64,000 nt of DNA, from the NCBI GenBank assembly GCA_022496805.1, contig CM040093.1:7092213-7156212 (forward strand), read 5' to 3'. Origin of the DNA: Pohlia nutans. Its lineage: Eukaryota > Streptophyta > Bryopsida > Bryales > Mniaceae. Both the position numbers and the translations under genes were made by a program. Of the stretch, positions 22,961 through 34,253 are shown in pieces. The first letter of the stretch is position 1. Each line of letters starts with the position of its first letter. A model generated the notes under the pieces. That model searched no databases, was not told where the DNA came from, and saw only the letters and a list, made by a program, of their open reading frames with translations.

Positions 22961-24200
22961 GTGTCTGCTGTTTTTTGGACGCAAACCTCAAATCTTGAAT
23001 TTGACACCAAATCGAAACTCTCTAGATTATCTTCAAAAATGAAAGCACAACCAACTTTTAGTTCTCAAAGTTGTACACACAATGAGTAATTTTCAAAACT
23101 TGTATGAATTGTCATAGTGTGGTGATGGAAGACCTTGAAGCTTTCATGCAACTAGGGATTGCTCCTTGACTTCCACACTTGTAGGGACTTAAATCTACTA
23201 GGTTACTACCGTACCTTCCAAGCAACTTCGTCATGCTTCAAACGAATATTTAATATTTTTCAAAAAGTCATGTTCGTTTGCTATTTTTATAGATTAGTTA
23301 AATTCGTTTTCTTGAAAAAACATGATATTGTATTTTCATCATTCATCCAAATGGGCCTTGCAAGTTAGTACCACAATATGGATTACTTCACTTGTTAGGT
23401 AATGATTGAGTGTTGTATAGTCTTGTGCTTTATACAAAATTCAGGACACTAGTGCCAACAATGAATGTGGGATATGTAGAACTCTCACTTCTTGTTCTTC
23501 TTAATCACCGGTTAAACTCCTTTACAAAAATGTGAATAACTTGAGCAAAAATACATCAAATCACGAAATTCTTTTTGGAAGTGAAAGATTACGTGAAAAT
23601 GCAACTAATCTTAGTTGAAGAATTCTCAAAATAAGATAGTCTACTATGCACAATTGAGCCTCAAAAGTCTGATCACAACACATGTTCTTCTCATTCAACT
23701 CATGCATGTTTTTCATAGCCTTACTGAATTTTGTCTATATATCATGCATAAAAACTTCAAATCACAAAATTCTTTTTGGAGGTGATAGACAACTTGTCCT
23801 TCTCACTTTTCTTAGTTGAAAACATTTCAAAATAAGATCATTTGGTATGCTCAATTGTGCATCAAAGTCTACTGAAAATATGGTGTGGTGAGAATTCACA
23901 TGAGCTTGCAAGTTCATATCCCATATCATTTGGGAGTGACTTGGAATGAACTTGATTACAAGGTCAGCTCTTTCTTCCCCAACATCTCACACTCTCCTAC
24001 TCTGAATAATGTTTAAAAATGGGAAAAATGGTAATATTTCAACATTTCGACTATTCCAAAAAACAATTACTATGGTATTCGGCAAAACCTACTCATATTT
24101 TCCAAAAAAATTCGTCTTGACTTTTTTGAATTAATTAAAGACGAAGCTGCTTGAAAGGTACGGTATCTTATCCCATAGGAATGGGGATTGGACACCTGCT
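22961..24200. other. AT-rich stretch with a local duplication
   Basis: No gene seen. A block at about 23555-23660 (AAATCACGAAATTCTTTTTG) recurs with divergence at about 23755-23875. Confidence 0.45.
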
Positions 24201-24425
24201 TCAACCCCTAAAGGACAAATAAAGCCCAAATTGAAACTCTTGATTTTTTTAACAGTTTTGAATAGTTCCTATGTGGACTTCCTGTTGTTCTAATTTATTT
24301 CTTTTTTGGTGAACACATGCAATGCTCTTCACTGAATCCCAAGATATAAAATTAGGTTCCATGCGAAAAACTTTTTTCACAAATTGATCAATTGAATTTA
24401 TCATCTTAAAACCATGAACCTAAGT
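24201..24425 (+). mobile_element. family B MITE, right end lost
   Basis: Starts TCAACCCCTAAAGGAC (TTAA mutated) and follows the family B sequence to about 24420, where the right terminal repeat is missing. Confidence 0.55.
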
Positions 24426-24558
24426 TCAACCACGCGGTCATAGGCTCCGCGGTCATAGGCTCACCTCGTCGGGTTTCATTCAAGTTTTCGATGCTGTGAA
24501 CCGCAGCACCAGCTGGATCTTTTACGTTTGAGAGCTTCGTGCGGAGGGATTGAATGCG

Positions 24559-24941
24559 CATGCCGGGTTCGATCATCTCATTAGGTTGCAGCTGAGAGAG
24601 GCAATTACTGAGTGGTTGGATTTCTTGTGCAAGCGTAGAAATTCAAATCGAGGTGAAGAATGCTGACGAACTTTGAGATAAACAGAGTCCCGTTGAAATG
24701 AGGCGATGGCGAGGGAATAACCTACGCTCGTGATTTGATTTAGGGTTCGATCATCTCATGCCGGGTTCGATCATCTCATTAGGTTGGAGCTGAGAGAGGC
24801 AATTGTAGGAAGCTACTGAGTGGTTGAATTTCTTGTGCAAGTTTATGGCAGCGCAGAAATTCAAATCGAGGTGAAGAATGCTGACGAACTTTGAGAATGA
24901 GGCGATGGCGAGAGAATAACCTACGCTCGTGATTAGGTTTT
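24559..24941 (+). repeat. tandem duplication just upstream of CENP-S
   Basis: Two units of about 190 bp (about 24559-24757 and 24759-24941) share GCCGGGTTCGATCATCTC, GAGAGAGGCAATT, AAATTCAAATCGAGGTGAAG and AATAACCTACGCTCGTGATT. The second ends two bases before the CENP-S start codon, so the promoter/leader of the gene is duplicated. Confidence 0.8.
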
Positions 24942-24942
24942 G

Positions 24943-26296
24943 ATGGAACAAGGCGCCGGAAGGGAGGGGGATGGCCATGGCGATGGCGAGCCGGGCGAGG
25001 ACGACATGGAGGAGTACGGGCAGATGCAGCAGCAGCTGCACAGCGCCAAGATGCGGCTCCACGATCGACTGCAGGTCAGGGCTTCTTTAATCATCAGTGC
25101 TGTTGTGGCGGCTTTGTGAATTTTTTGGGTTAGAGTAGCTGGCTACATTGGTCTGAACATTGGTCTGAGTTTAGTTAGATTTGTGTCATACTATGGCAAT
25201 CTAAAATTTTCGAAGAGTGCATTTGAATGGCGACAATTGTGTTAGTAAGAAGCAATTAAGCAATACATGAACAGGCTAGAATGTAGTATCGGGAACCTCC
25301 CGTGGTCCACCCCCTGGAGAATGTAGCCAGGGGGCACATTTGCCGCTACTCTAACCCAAAAAAATTGGTTAATAATTGGAGCTCTAATACAAAAAATTAC
25401 AAGAGATTGGGCCAGATAAGCAACATTGAATGATTTTGGTCTTCCCCTTGAATGGTATTCAAAGTTCAACAACAACGTCCTTTGTATATTCCATTAATCT
25501 GGCGACAAACAAAGGATGCATCAAAAAATGTCAGGTGACATATGTAGACATTTATAGAGATGCAAAACGCTATTTGGCTCCATTGAATATTTCTACATAG
25601 CCTACTCTAGGAAATCAGGATCGTCTGTGGCAATTTTAGATTGGTTCTAAGCAGTATAGTTACATCCTGTAATGTATTTTCCTATGCGCACAATCTTCGT
25701 AGTGTATTCCGAATCTTTGTAGAGAACTCCTTACCTCTTTCTATTTTCAACTCTCTATAGTGTACTCAAAATAAGACTCTACTAATGTGTGACATGTGTC
25801 GTAGGTTATGCTAAATAGCATGCACCCGCTACATAATGTAGTAGAGTCCATGGAGTACTCTATCTAGTACGTTGAATATTTGGCTACAATCATTGATTTT
25901 TACACCCAAATTTTGTAAGGAACTGTCACCAAGGAGAAATTTTTGGTGCAATTTAGCTTCTGATAGCCTAAAAAAGTAGGACTGCTGCAGGTGGCCACCA
26001 TTGCCACGGCGGAGCGGACGGCGCACAAGCACGGGATGGAGGTGTCGAGCCGCGTGATGAGCGCGCTCACGGACCTGACGTTCAAGTCGGCAGAGCGGCT
26101 GGCGATCGACGCGGAGCTCTTCGCGCAGCACGCAGGACGGAAGTCGGTGGTGGTGGACGACGTCCTGCTTGTGGCTCGCAGGAACGAGGACGTGCTTACA
26201 AGCCTGCGGTTGGTGGCGCAAGGCTTCGCGAAGTCCAAGGAGAAGGGTCCCGAGAAGAAACGGAAGAAGGCTGTCGCTGACGCCCCTGATACTTGA
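24943..26296 (+). CDS. MHF1: CENP-S / MHF1 histone-fold protein
   Basis: Two exons, 24943-25074 and 25991-26296, joined in phase 0 (CAG/GTCAGG donor, CTGCAG acceptor), giving 145 residues. Exon 1 encodes an acidic, Gly-rich start then EYGQMQQQLHSAKMRLHDRL, the first histone-fold helix region. Exon 2 has the rest of the fold: SSRVMSALTDLTFKSAERLA, DAELFAQHAGRKSVVVDDVL and LVARRNEDVLTSLRLV, matching CENP-S family positions. The C-terminus is a basic tail GPEKKRKK, a likely nuclear signal. CENP-S pairs with CENP-X (MHF2). It binds FANCM at stalled forks and crossovers, and is part of the constitutive centromere network in animals. In Arabidopsis MHF1 limits meiotic crossovers. The length equals the animal family (about 138). 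Exon 2 is GC-rich compared with the surrounding DNA. Tandem duplications flank the gene. Confidence 0.85.
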
Positions 26297-27062
26297 GCAT
26301 CATCACCAGAGCATTCCCATTGGTAGGTGCCAATTTTTCCCTTGGGAAAATTCTCCTCAGCCAAATCACTCCGGTCTGCTATTTTTCTTTGGATACCAGC
26401 CAGACTCCTCTTGGTTGGTATATGAGGGTTGGAAATAGAGATACTAGCCTTATTGGTGGAGTTGCTCTTAGAGCATTCCTATTGGAGACTGTGATTCTCA
26501 AGTCTTTTTCTAAAACTTAATGTACCGATTTGAAAGGCCCCGAGAAGAAACGGAAGAAGATTGTCGCTGACGCCCCCGATACTTCAGCGTTGGTCATCAT
26601 CGTCAGAGCATTCCCACCGGTAGGTGCCAATTTTCCTTCGGAAATTTTTTCTCAGCCAAATTACTCCGGTCTGGTATTTTGCTTTGCTTCTGGATAGCAG
26701 CCAGACTCCTCATGAGGTTTAGAAATAGAGGTACTAGCGTCATTGGTGGAGTTGCTCTTAGAGCATTCTCATTGGTGGCTGCTATTCTAAAAACATTGTT
26801 AAAACTTGAGGTCCCGATTTGACTTGAGAAGAACCAGAGCGCTTGAGAGCATTTCCATCAGTGACTACGACTGGTATCTTCAAATCTCATGCTAAAAATT
26901 GAGGTTTTGATTCGACTCGGGAAGACTTTTTGCCAGCTGGTAAAAGTTGAGGTTGGTATTTTGCTTGTGGATAGCAACCAGACTCCTCTTTTTTGGAAAA
27001 ATTTAAATCTGGGTTGGTATATGAGGTTCAAAAATAGTGATACTAGCCTTACTGCATCCTCA
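26249..27062 (+). repeat. about 285-bp tandem repeat including the end of CENP-S
   Basis: Three diverging units start at about 26249, 26537 and 26815. Unit 2 repeats the last codons of CENP-S (CCCGAGAAGAAACGGAAGAA) and the 3' flank (TAGGTGCCAATTTT, CAGCCAGACTCCTC, TGGAGTTGCTCTTAGAGCAT). Unit 3 keeps only the flank part. The duplicated coding tail is not attached to a gene. Confidence 0.8.
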
Positions 27063-28088
27063 TTCCAAAGCATAAAGAGGGGTAGTACTAACAGTAGTGA
27101 TAGAACTTCAGTAGCTGCGTCCGAATGTAGACATTATATGAAGCAGTATTGTGCAGGCCACAACACATTTGTTCTTTTTCATGGCAAATTTTTATTATTT
27201 GTTTGAGCCCTTCAAGGTCCAAGACAATAATTAAAGTCCAAGACATCTTTGGAGCATGAGTAGTTAAGTAAATGGTGGTGCCAAAATGGGAACCAATCCA
27301 ATGCACTATTGCAACAAATAGTATGCTTGTTGTTGCTTCCCCATTGGATCTCCACTCTCATCAACTTGCACAACAAAATCGAGGAACTAAAGTTATCCAT
27401 GGCACATGTATTTTAGTATATCTTGATATCAAGAATGCTCTTAGCTTTCATTTGTTTGTGCCTGAATACATGTAGAAGAGTGGATCCGAAGTAGTCTTGG
27501 GGTCTTCAAGGGCCCGAGTTCAATGTTTTCAAATGACGGGTCTGGTTTAGGTCTAGAGAGAGTTCCAAAGGTCTTTGGAGTGTCTCCAATTGGAGAGAAT
27601 TCAAGTGATGTGATAACTAGTGAACTTTTTTTGGCCTAAATTCGAGATAAGTATCCGAGATAAATGAACTTTCAGTGTAAATGTAACTCTTCTAAATTCT
27701 AATGTAATTAGTATTTTTGAAAGGAGTGCCATGTACATGCTCCTTATAATTAATCCAACCTCTTGAACATTTCCTTTATTGATAAAGGGACCTTATTTTG
27801 TTCCTTTCAAATCTGTCCTTTTGAATCACTTTTCACCTCCAAATCCAAATGCATTGATCAATGAGATTCTTGTTTTTACATCATGTGTAGACACTTCACA
27901 AGGTTAATTGAGAAAGTCTATAATATGTATCAACTCAAAATTTTTTTTATATGTTAAAAAAAAAATACCTATAATAAATTTTCTAATTTTTTTTGGGTGA
28001 ATGTCAATTATTTCTAACTTCCTGCTTGTAAATTTCAAATTTATCAAGTCAATTTTCACGGTAAAAAATCCTGAATAAGGTCCTACCT
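27063..28088. other. intergenic, no gene seen
   Basis: Likely includes the decayed end of the tandem repeat, then AT-rich sequence. Confidence 0.45.
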
Positions 28089-28912
28089 TTAACCCTTAAC
28101 CCCTAAAGGTCCCTAGCTTTTTTGGGCTTAAAATCATCATCGCTTTTGATGTGTTGTAGGTCTAAATGTAAGTGAGGTATAGAAATCTCAACCGTACAAT
28201 CTTGTAACATACATGTTGTAGATCACGTGGATCAATTTTGGGGTCATTTGGCCATATAGATTGCAAGATCATAGTGTTTTAGTGCTAAAAAAGGATGCTG
28301 AAATTTTCCTAGCAACACAGTTAGAGGTGAAATTCGTTTTCAAAATTACTCAAATGAAAAAACGTTGAACTAAAAATTTGTTCAAAATCATCATATAAAC
28401 ACATTAGTACCAAAAAAGCCTCATGAAAAAAATTTAATGTGCCCTAAAATGGCCTTGCAATGTCAAAAAGTAGCCCGAAAAGTGACCCATTTGAACCAAA
28501 AAGCAAAAAGTGTCCAAACTAGACCCGTGCACTAAAATGACTCCCAAACATTCATAACAACATGGATTGACCTGAAAATTTTACCATGATAACTAGACTT
28601 CAAGGGGAATTTAACCCAACAAGTTTTATTGAAAACGGACTTGGGATGAAGGAGATACAAGCCCCCGAAGTTACTGCCATCAAAATTCACAGAACTGTCC
28701 AAAAAAAAAACATACCTACTTTCAAATGATCACCAAAAATTCAATTCATCTTGGATTGATCTGAAATTTTTACCACATTCCATACATCATGCGGGGAGTT
28801 TTTTCAAAATTTCAGCAAAATCGGACACGTTTTGCAAAAGTTACAGCTCTTCGAAGGTGACTGTACCCCCAAAAACGTCCATAATATGGACGCCGGGACG
28901 CTTAGGGGTTAA
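28089..28912. mobile_element. TTAA-flanked MITE (28096-28912) nested in a family E end
   Basis: The inner element begins TTAACCCCTAAAGGTCCC at 28096 and ends GGGACGCTTAGGGGTTAA at 28912. It has a palindrome GCGTCCATATTATGGACG (read from its right end). It is preceded by TTAACCC (28089). After it comes ACGGTCCGAAAGCCC, which matches the complement of the family E right end (shared AGCCCTTTCCGAC at 28923-28935). It therefore appears to have inserted at the TTAA lying 7 bp inside a family E terminus. Confidence 0.65.
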
Positions 28913-29181
28913 ACGGTCCGAAAGCCCTTTCCGACCCTTTCCGGCCATATAGTATATTCTGTATTTGGTAGTATTTCATCAAAATAACAATGACCAAATA
29001 CTTTTTAGTACAAAATAAAATCAGTAATCATGATAATATGTATATAATAATATATCACAATTCCTGTATCAAACTACAATTGAACAATTATAAGGTTAAA
29101 TACAGGTTGTAGAGAAGGACCCCAAGGGCCTTCTAAGGGTAATTTTTTTTTTTGAACCATTGATACAGCAAGTAAGCGAAG

Positions 29182-29285
29182 TATTTTTGTCCAACTCATC
29201 GTCCAGCTCATCGTCCAGCTCATCGTCCAACTCATCGTCCAACTCATCGTCCAGCTCATCGTCCAACTCATCGTCCAGCTCGGAT
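29182..29285 (+). repeat. 12-bp minisatellite
   Basis: About eight copies of a 12-mer (CATCGTCCA(A/G)CT). It lies about 940 bp upstream of the HAKAI start codon, in pyrimidine-rich sequence that looks like a 5' leader. Translated, it gives Ser-rich or Asp/Glu/Leu-rich frames on either strand; neither is convincing as protein. Confidence 0.9.
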
Positions 29286-30224
29286 TGGCAACGGACACGG
29301 TGGCGAGGGTGGCAGGGAGGTTGCGTTCCTCCCGCCAGGACACTCCATCTTCCAAGTCTTGGCCAGCTCTCTTTCCCATTTCGATCGCAGCACCATTTTC
29401 TAAAGCTTTCTCGATCCCTCACACGCCGCCAGAATTTTTTCTTTCTTGAAACTCTCGCCATTTCGCTTCATTCAATTTTCGAAACGGAACAAATATCGGT
29501 CGTTTCCTTTTCTTGATAGCGAAACTTTAGTTTGGAGCTTCATTGCAATCAGCACACAAAACTTGGAGCCCCGGAATTGATCATGCTTTTGGTGAGCACA
29601 ACAATCAACAAGCAATTGGTGTGGATTGCCAAGAGTTCGTGACATCCTTCACTATAATTTAACTAATTCTAGACTATCGACGGGCTGTGTAGATCCTTAC
29701 TCGAATTCCAATGCTTTTTAAAAAAATTCGTCAAATATCATTTAAGGAGTCAAGTTTTTGATATCTGGTTCTTTTGGCAGTTTTTTTTGTTGCTTCCGAA
29801 CATTTTTTTTATCATCAACTTAGGGTTGAGTGTCTCTGTTGGTAGCTTAGAGACTCTAAATAGGTGTAGAGTTACTTAAGTTTGAGTTCTTGATGGTGGA
29901 TGATGCGCATTTTGATTTCTTGGTTGTGTTTGAAGATTAGCATGCTGCTTAGTTTAGTTCCTGGCGAGAGTTTCTTGGACATCTTTTTTGTGAGGTTTGA
30001 TTTATTATTTTTCTCTTGAATTGTCGCATGGAAGATATTCTTTATGTGTGCACGATTTTGTTGTTGTGACTCTCGTATTTGACGTTTTGATTTGGAATTT
30101 AGTCGAGCGTTGCATTCTTTGCCATTATTATTAAACTTTTTCTTAGGGAGGATCCGGGATAATTTGACTTGAATTTTAAGCTGATTGGTGAGCTCTGCAT
30201 CTCGGAAAGAGGGGATGTAGAGAG

Positions 30225-33217
30225 ATGGTGAATTTAACGATACGACTCAGCAAGTCAGGGGCGAATTCAGGGTTGAAACCAGAGCACAATTTGTTGGAGG
30301 CGGATGAGACTTCTCTTGCTCCGGACTTTGTGGATGCAAATTTACCCGTTGCGAAAGGAATCGGATTCTTGTTCCCCGAGACTTGCAGAATCAACTTCGT
30401 GGGAGCGAAAGTGCAACCGAAACCTGGCGGCAAAGTGCATATCTGTTTGATGTGCAATTTTCCGATTGCTGTGTATGGCCGCCTGGTATGAACCTCCACT
30501 TCACATTTTTCTGGTTCAAGAAAGTCTTGAACTCCAAAGCCGTGAATCATCAACTGATAATGTCAATTTGATGGTCTTCTTGTATGCTATTTATCGTTCC
30601 ATGAATACTGATTCAGGAGCTTATTGCCCTCTGTAATCGATTTACTTGGATTCAAAGTGATTAACGTAAGGAATTGTCCTACAATGTATCTCACAAAACC
30701 TTAATTGACCTTGCTTTGATGGTTTCCAATTATTACGTCTTCTCTCGCAAAATGTCTTTCTTGATCTGGGACACCATAGCGAGCACCTTGCTCCATTCTA
30801 AAATTCTTGTAAGCAAGCTTCCAAAAGGAATAGAACTTGTGATGCTAAATGGCTTATTGTTTGCAGGATCCATGCCAACATGTTTTATGCTTTGCTTGTG
30901 CCAGAAGTGATTCAACATGCTTTGTGTACGCCCTTAACCTACGGTTCCTGCATCAAGACTACGTCAATATTGTATGGAGTGTTGATAGAGTAACAACGGG
31001 AATGAGCATTGGACGTTAAGAAGCACGTTTATCACAAGTCAATAACCCAGGATGATGAATCAATAGATTGTGTTGGTTATGTTTGTCTCCTTCATTAGGT
31101 TGATTGTTGCTTCTATAGTAGACATGCCAAGGGACAAGAAACAGAGAGTGGTCTCTATTAGATTAAAATGTTAGGGATGGAAACTGTTTCTGATCACACT
31201 GTTGACAGAAGATTGCTACCCATAGGGAATTTTGCTAGTGGCAAGTTGCTTAATTCACTGCAGCTAAATTATGCAGATTCCACTTGATCTGCACATGTAA
31301 GAGTGCTAGCATATCCACTTCTGATATTTGAAACATTTCAAGAAATCGAGAATCATCTCAACGACGAGAATTATAATGTCAAGGACGGTTTTTTGTTATG
31401 GAATTGCAGGTGCAAAGAAAAAGTGGTACGAATTCAGAAAGTGGATGTTCTGGTAGGCATATTCATCTGTGGCGTACCCGGTTGTCTGCGCTCTTTTCTT
31501 GTACAACCAGATTTTGAGTTGCACGTTGCCAATGATCACTCACAACACCAGTCAGAATCAACAAAAGGCGCTTCTCTTGGAAAACCAAATCCATCTCAGG
31601 TACTAGTGGCTCATATCATCAAATTCTACAAAGTGATTGTCTTGATAACATTTAACAGTAGACTGTCTGCAATGACGGTGGAATTGCTGTCCAAGATGGT
31701 CCTCGAACTTGCTTTCCAAATTTTCATTCAGCATTGACACAAATCATCATCAAAGTAAATCCTCGTTCCAGATTTGATTGAAGTCAAACAAGCTCGTGAA
31801 CCTACATCATAGATCATTGTCAGGTTTCAAATTATAATTGTGCTTCAGGAATTAGCCATTTCCCCCTCTCTGTCATGCCTATAGTGTATGAAAATTGGTG
31901 AATAGGGTTTTTCAGTAATTCAGTTTTGGACATCAATTAATCATAAAAATGTGCGCAATGGGGGATGGCATATAATTAGGTCAATCATGAGGAGACTTCC
32001 CCATTCATTTCATTGACATTGTTGAACAAAAAAATTAAACAGTGACATAAGCACCAGGGCCTCCTCATGATCACCTATTTGATAAGAATGCCTCCTCATG
32101 AACAGTGTAGGTACAAGCAGGTGATCATGAGGAGACATTCTTGTCAATCATGAGGAGTTCTCCCCATGAATTGCATCATGCATATCATGCTTCCTCATGA
32201 TGTTCTCTAAAAACAATCTAATTATACTGAAACCATGTTAGGTCATCCAGATCAAATCATAAGTTCGCTTTCTCTCATTGAATAGACAAATTGCTCGGAT
32301 AGACAAACTCATTTATGATAACGAGTCAGTCGCTCGACATCTTGCAGATCCCAACAACAGTTCCCAGAAAAGACGATTCACAACAGAACAATGACGAGAG
32401 ACTGCAGAGAAGACGAAATAGTTGGGAACCATCGAAGCAAGGTCAGAAAGTAAGAGAAAATGGCAACGATGAAGCAGGGCAGAATCAGAGAGACAGGGGA
32501 AGCGAGACAGGTCCTTCAAGAAAGAGAGAAAGGGAGCGAGGTGGCCACCTACACAAGTCATTCCAGCCGTCCTCTAAACATGGGCAACAAACTGGCAGCC
32601 AATTGCATCAAACTGTGACACTGCCTCCTCCTCCGCCAGGCTACCATCTACCCAACTATCCAGCTCAGGCTGCATTTCCTCCTTTGAATGACCAGAATGG
32701 TCCCGCTTACCCTCACCATCATAGAGATCAGTTCTACTCGGGAATGGTAATGCCGCCTCGACCTGATGCCACCGTTGCGCTGCAACCAGGCCTCGTTGGC
32801 TTGCAGCAACAGGGAGATCAGTGGCCACGGAGCTTCGTTACAGTGCAAGAAGGATTTGGTACCCATGGATACAGTCACATGAGGCCCATGCAAGGCATTC
32901 AATTACAGCCTGACGGATTGTTTCCACAGGGATGTCAAGGCCACCCTCGGCCACAATTCATTTTCCCTGAGTTCGGTCTGCCCATGAGCACGGGTGTGCC
33001 GAGTCTCATGAGCATGCCCAGGTTTCACGAAGGCCATCTGCCGCCCCCGCCACCCGGGCCTCCTCCACAGAAAACCATGTTCAATGCTCTGCTTCCGGCT
33101 ACCACTGGGCCCCCGTGCTTGGGCTTGCAAGTCGGGCCCGAGCTCATTGTAGGCTACGGTTGGAGGCCAGGAAACGGTCCCAGCAATCAGTTCGGTGGCC
33201 CCCGGGGAGGACATTGA
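30225..33217 (+). CDS. HAKAI: HAKAI, E3-ligase-like subunit of the m6A writer complex
   Basis: Four coding exons: 30225-30485, 30867-30925, 31410-31599, and about 32348-33217 (the acceptor could instead be at 32329; both keep frame), giving about 459 residues. Exon 1 ends in the first RING cysteines (CLMCNFPIAVYGRL). Exon 2 continues DPCQHVLCFACARSDSTC and exon 3 starts VCKEKVVRIQKV, completing the RING. The adjoining C2H2-type unit is FICGVPGCLRSFLVQPDFEL followed by HVANDH. This compact RING plus zinc-finger unit is typical of Hakai. Exon 4 is a basic/Gln-rich then Pro/Gly/Met-rich tail (PPPPPGYHLPNYPAQ; HLPPPPPGPPPQ). In Arabidopsis HAKAI acts in the nucleus with MTA, MTB, FIP37 and VIR to methylate mRNA adenines. 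The 5' leader is probably split: a donor-like TTTTGGTGAGC lies near 29593. A TTAA element sits 36 bp after the stop. Confidence 0.88.
31984..32205. repeat. clustered inverted repeats (TCATGAGGAG) in HAKAI intron 3
   Basis: The word TCATGAGGAG or its complement appears at least six times in about 220 bp, in both orientations. CCTCCTCATGATCACCT at about 32060 pairs with AGGTGATCATGAGGAG at about 32118. The transcript could fold into alternative hairpins. Confidence 0.75.
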
Positions 33218-33253
33218 TGCTGCATGTTTTCAGTGCCTGGGTGACAAAATTCC

Positions 33254-33830
33254 TTAACCCCTAAAGGACCAAGCGTCCATATTTAGGATGATGTACAGAA
33301 ACAATCACAGTTTTCTCATCTGTCAAGCACTTTTTGCAGAGTGGGTTTTTTTACTATATATTTTATGGAAAGTAAGCTTCATGCATATGTAATCCGATTA
33401 GAAAGGGGATGATTTCTGAAATTTTTATGCCTCATTTCATGTTGTAGTGATTCACCCAAAATTTCGTAGATTTTAGTGTAAAAGTGCTCTTGAAAAAGTC
33501 AACTCATAAAATTAAGCAACCAAAAAATCTCCAAAAATCACTACACTTAGAGTATTACATTTCAACCCATCACAACAAATTTCATCCATAGATTGTCAAT
33601 GTCTTATTTGTAATCCAATTACAAAAAAAATTTAAATTTCAAATTTCAAATTTTATACGGAAATATTGGTGATAGCAATCATAGATCTAATCGTATGAAT
33701 AGAATCAAAAATTCATAATGTACAACTTTTATTTATACATCAAGTTCAAAATATCCCTCTTAGTTGCATTTTATAAGACAGCTTTGAAATTCTCTAAATC
33801 TGAAGAGGAATGAGGATGTTCAGGGGTTAA
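33254..33830 (+). mobile_element. TTAA-flanked MITE, family C
   Basis: 577 bp. Left TTAACCCCTAAAGGACC followed by AAGCGTCCAT; right ATGTTCAGGGGTTAA. Matches 36193-36787 directly and 6784-7353 in reverse. Its right TTAA is shared with the next element. Confidence 0.8.
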
Positions 33831-34253
33831 CCCTTAAACGTCAAAGCAAGCCCCACGGGCTTGTTTTGAGAAAACAATGAAGAAAAAAGTGAATTTTCTC
33901 AACCAAAATTGAAATGATTGGTCCTTTGGAAAGGTGATGAAAAAGTGAGGCTAAGTTTAGCAAATACGCATGTTTTAGTGAATTGTACATTCCAAAGAAA
34001 TTGGAAAGAAAATTGGTGGGGAGGATTTTAATCTAGAATTGCAGAGCACCCTGTAGAGCCAAAATCTCATTGAATTTTTTTAATTTGTTTTTAAAGTGAC
34101 ACTGTTCACTCCATTCACTGTCGATAAAGGATTTGAGGAATTCTCATTGGTTGTTCATGTTACTCAAGGGGCGACTGTTGGGGTTAGCTATCGAAATTTA
34201 TTTTTATTTCTTTTAGTTGCTCGTCCAGGACCCTCTTGACGTTTAAGGGTTAA
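33827..34253 (+). mobile_element. TTAA-flanked MITE, family D
   Basis: 427 bp. Left TTAACCCTTAAACGTCAAAG then the palindrome CAAGCCCCACGGGCTTG; right CTCTTGACGTTTAAGGGTTAA (shown in part). Homologous to 48699-49071 and, reversed, 58179-58571. Confidence 0.85.

Noticed and set aside
24559..24790. GGTTCGATC words resembling a pol III B-box.
   Set aside because: They lie in the duplicated leader of CENP-S, lack the final CC of the B-box, and have no A-box or tRNA fold.
29096..29461. Minus-strand frame with repeated Asp-Asp-Glu-Leu units.
   Set aside because: It is the translation of the 12-bp minisatellite; the flanking residues resemble no family and the region looks like an untranslated leader.
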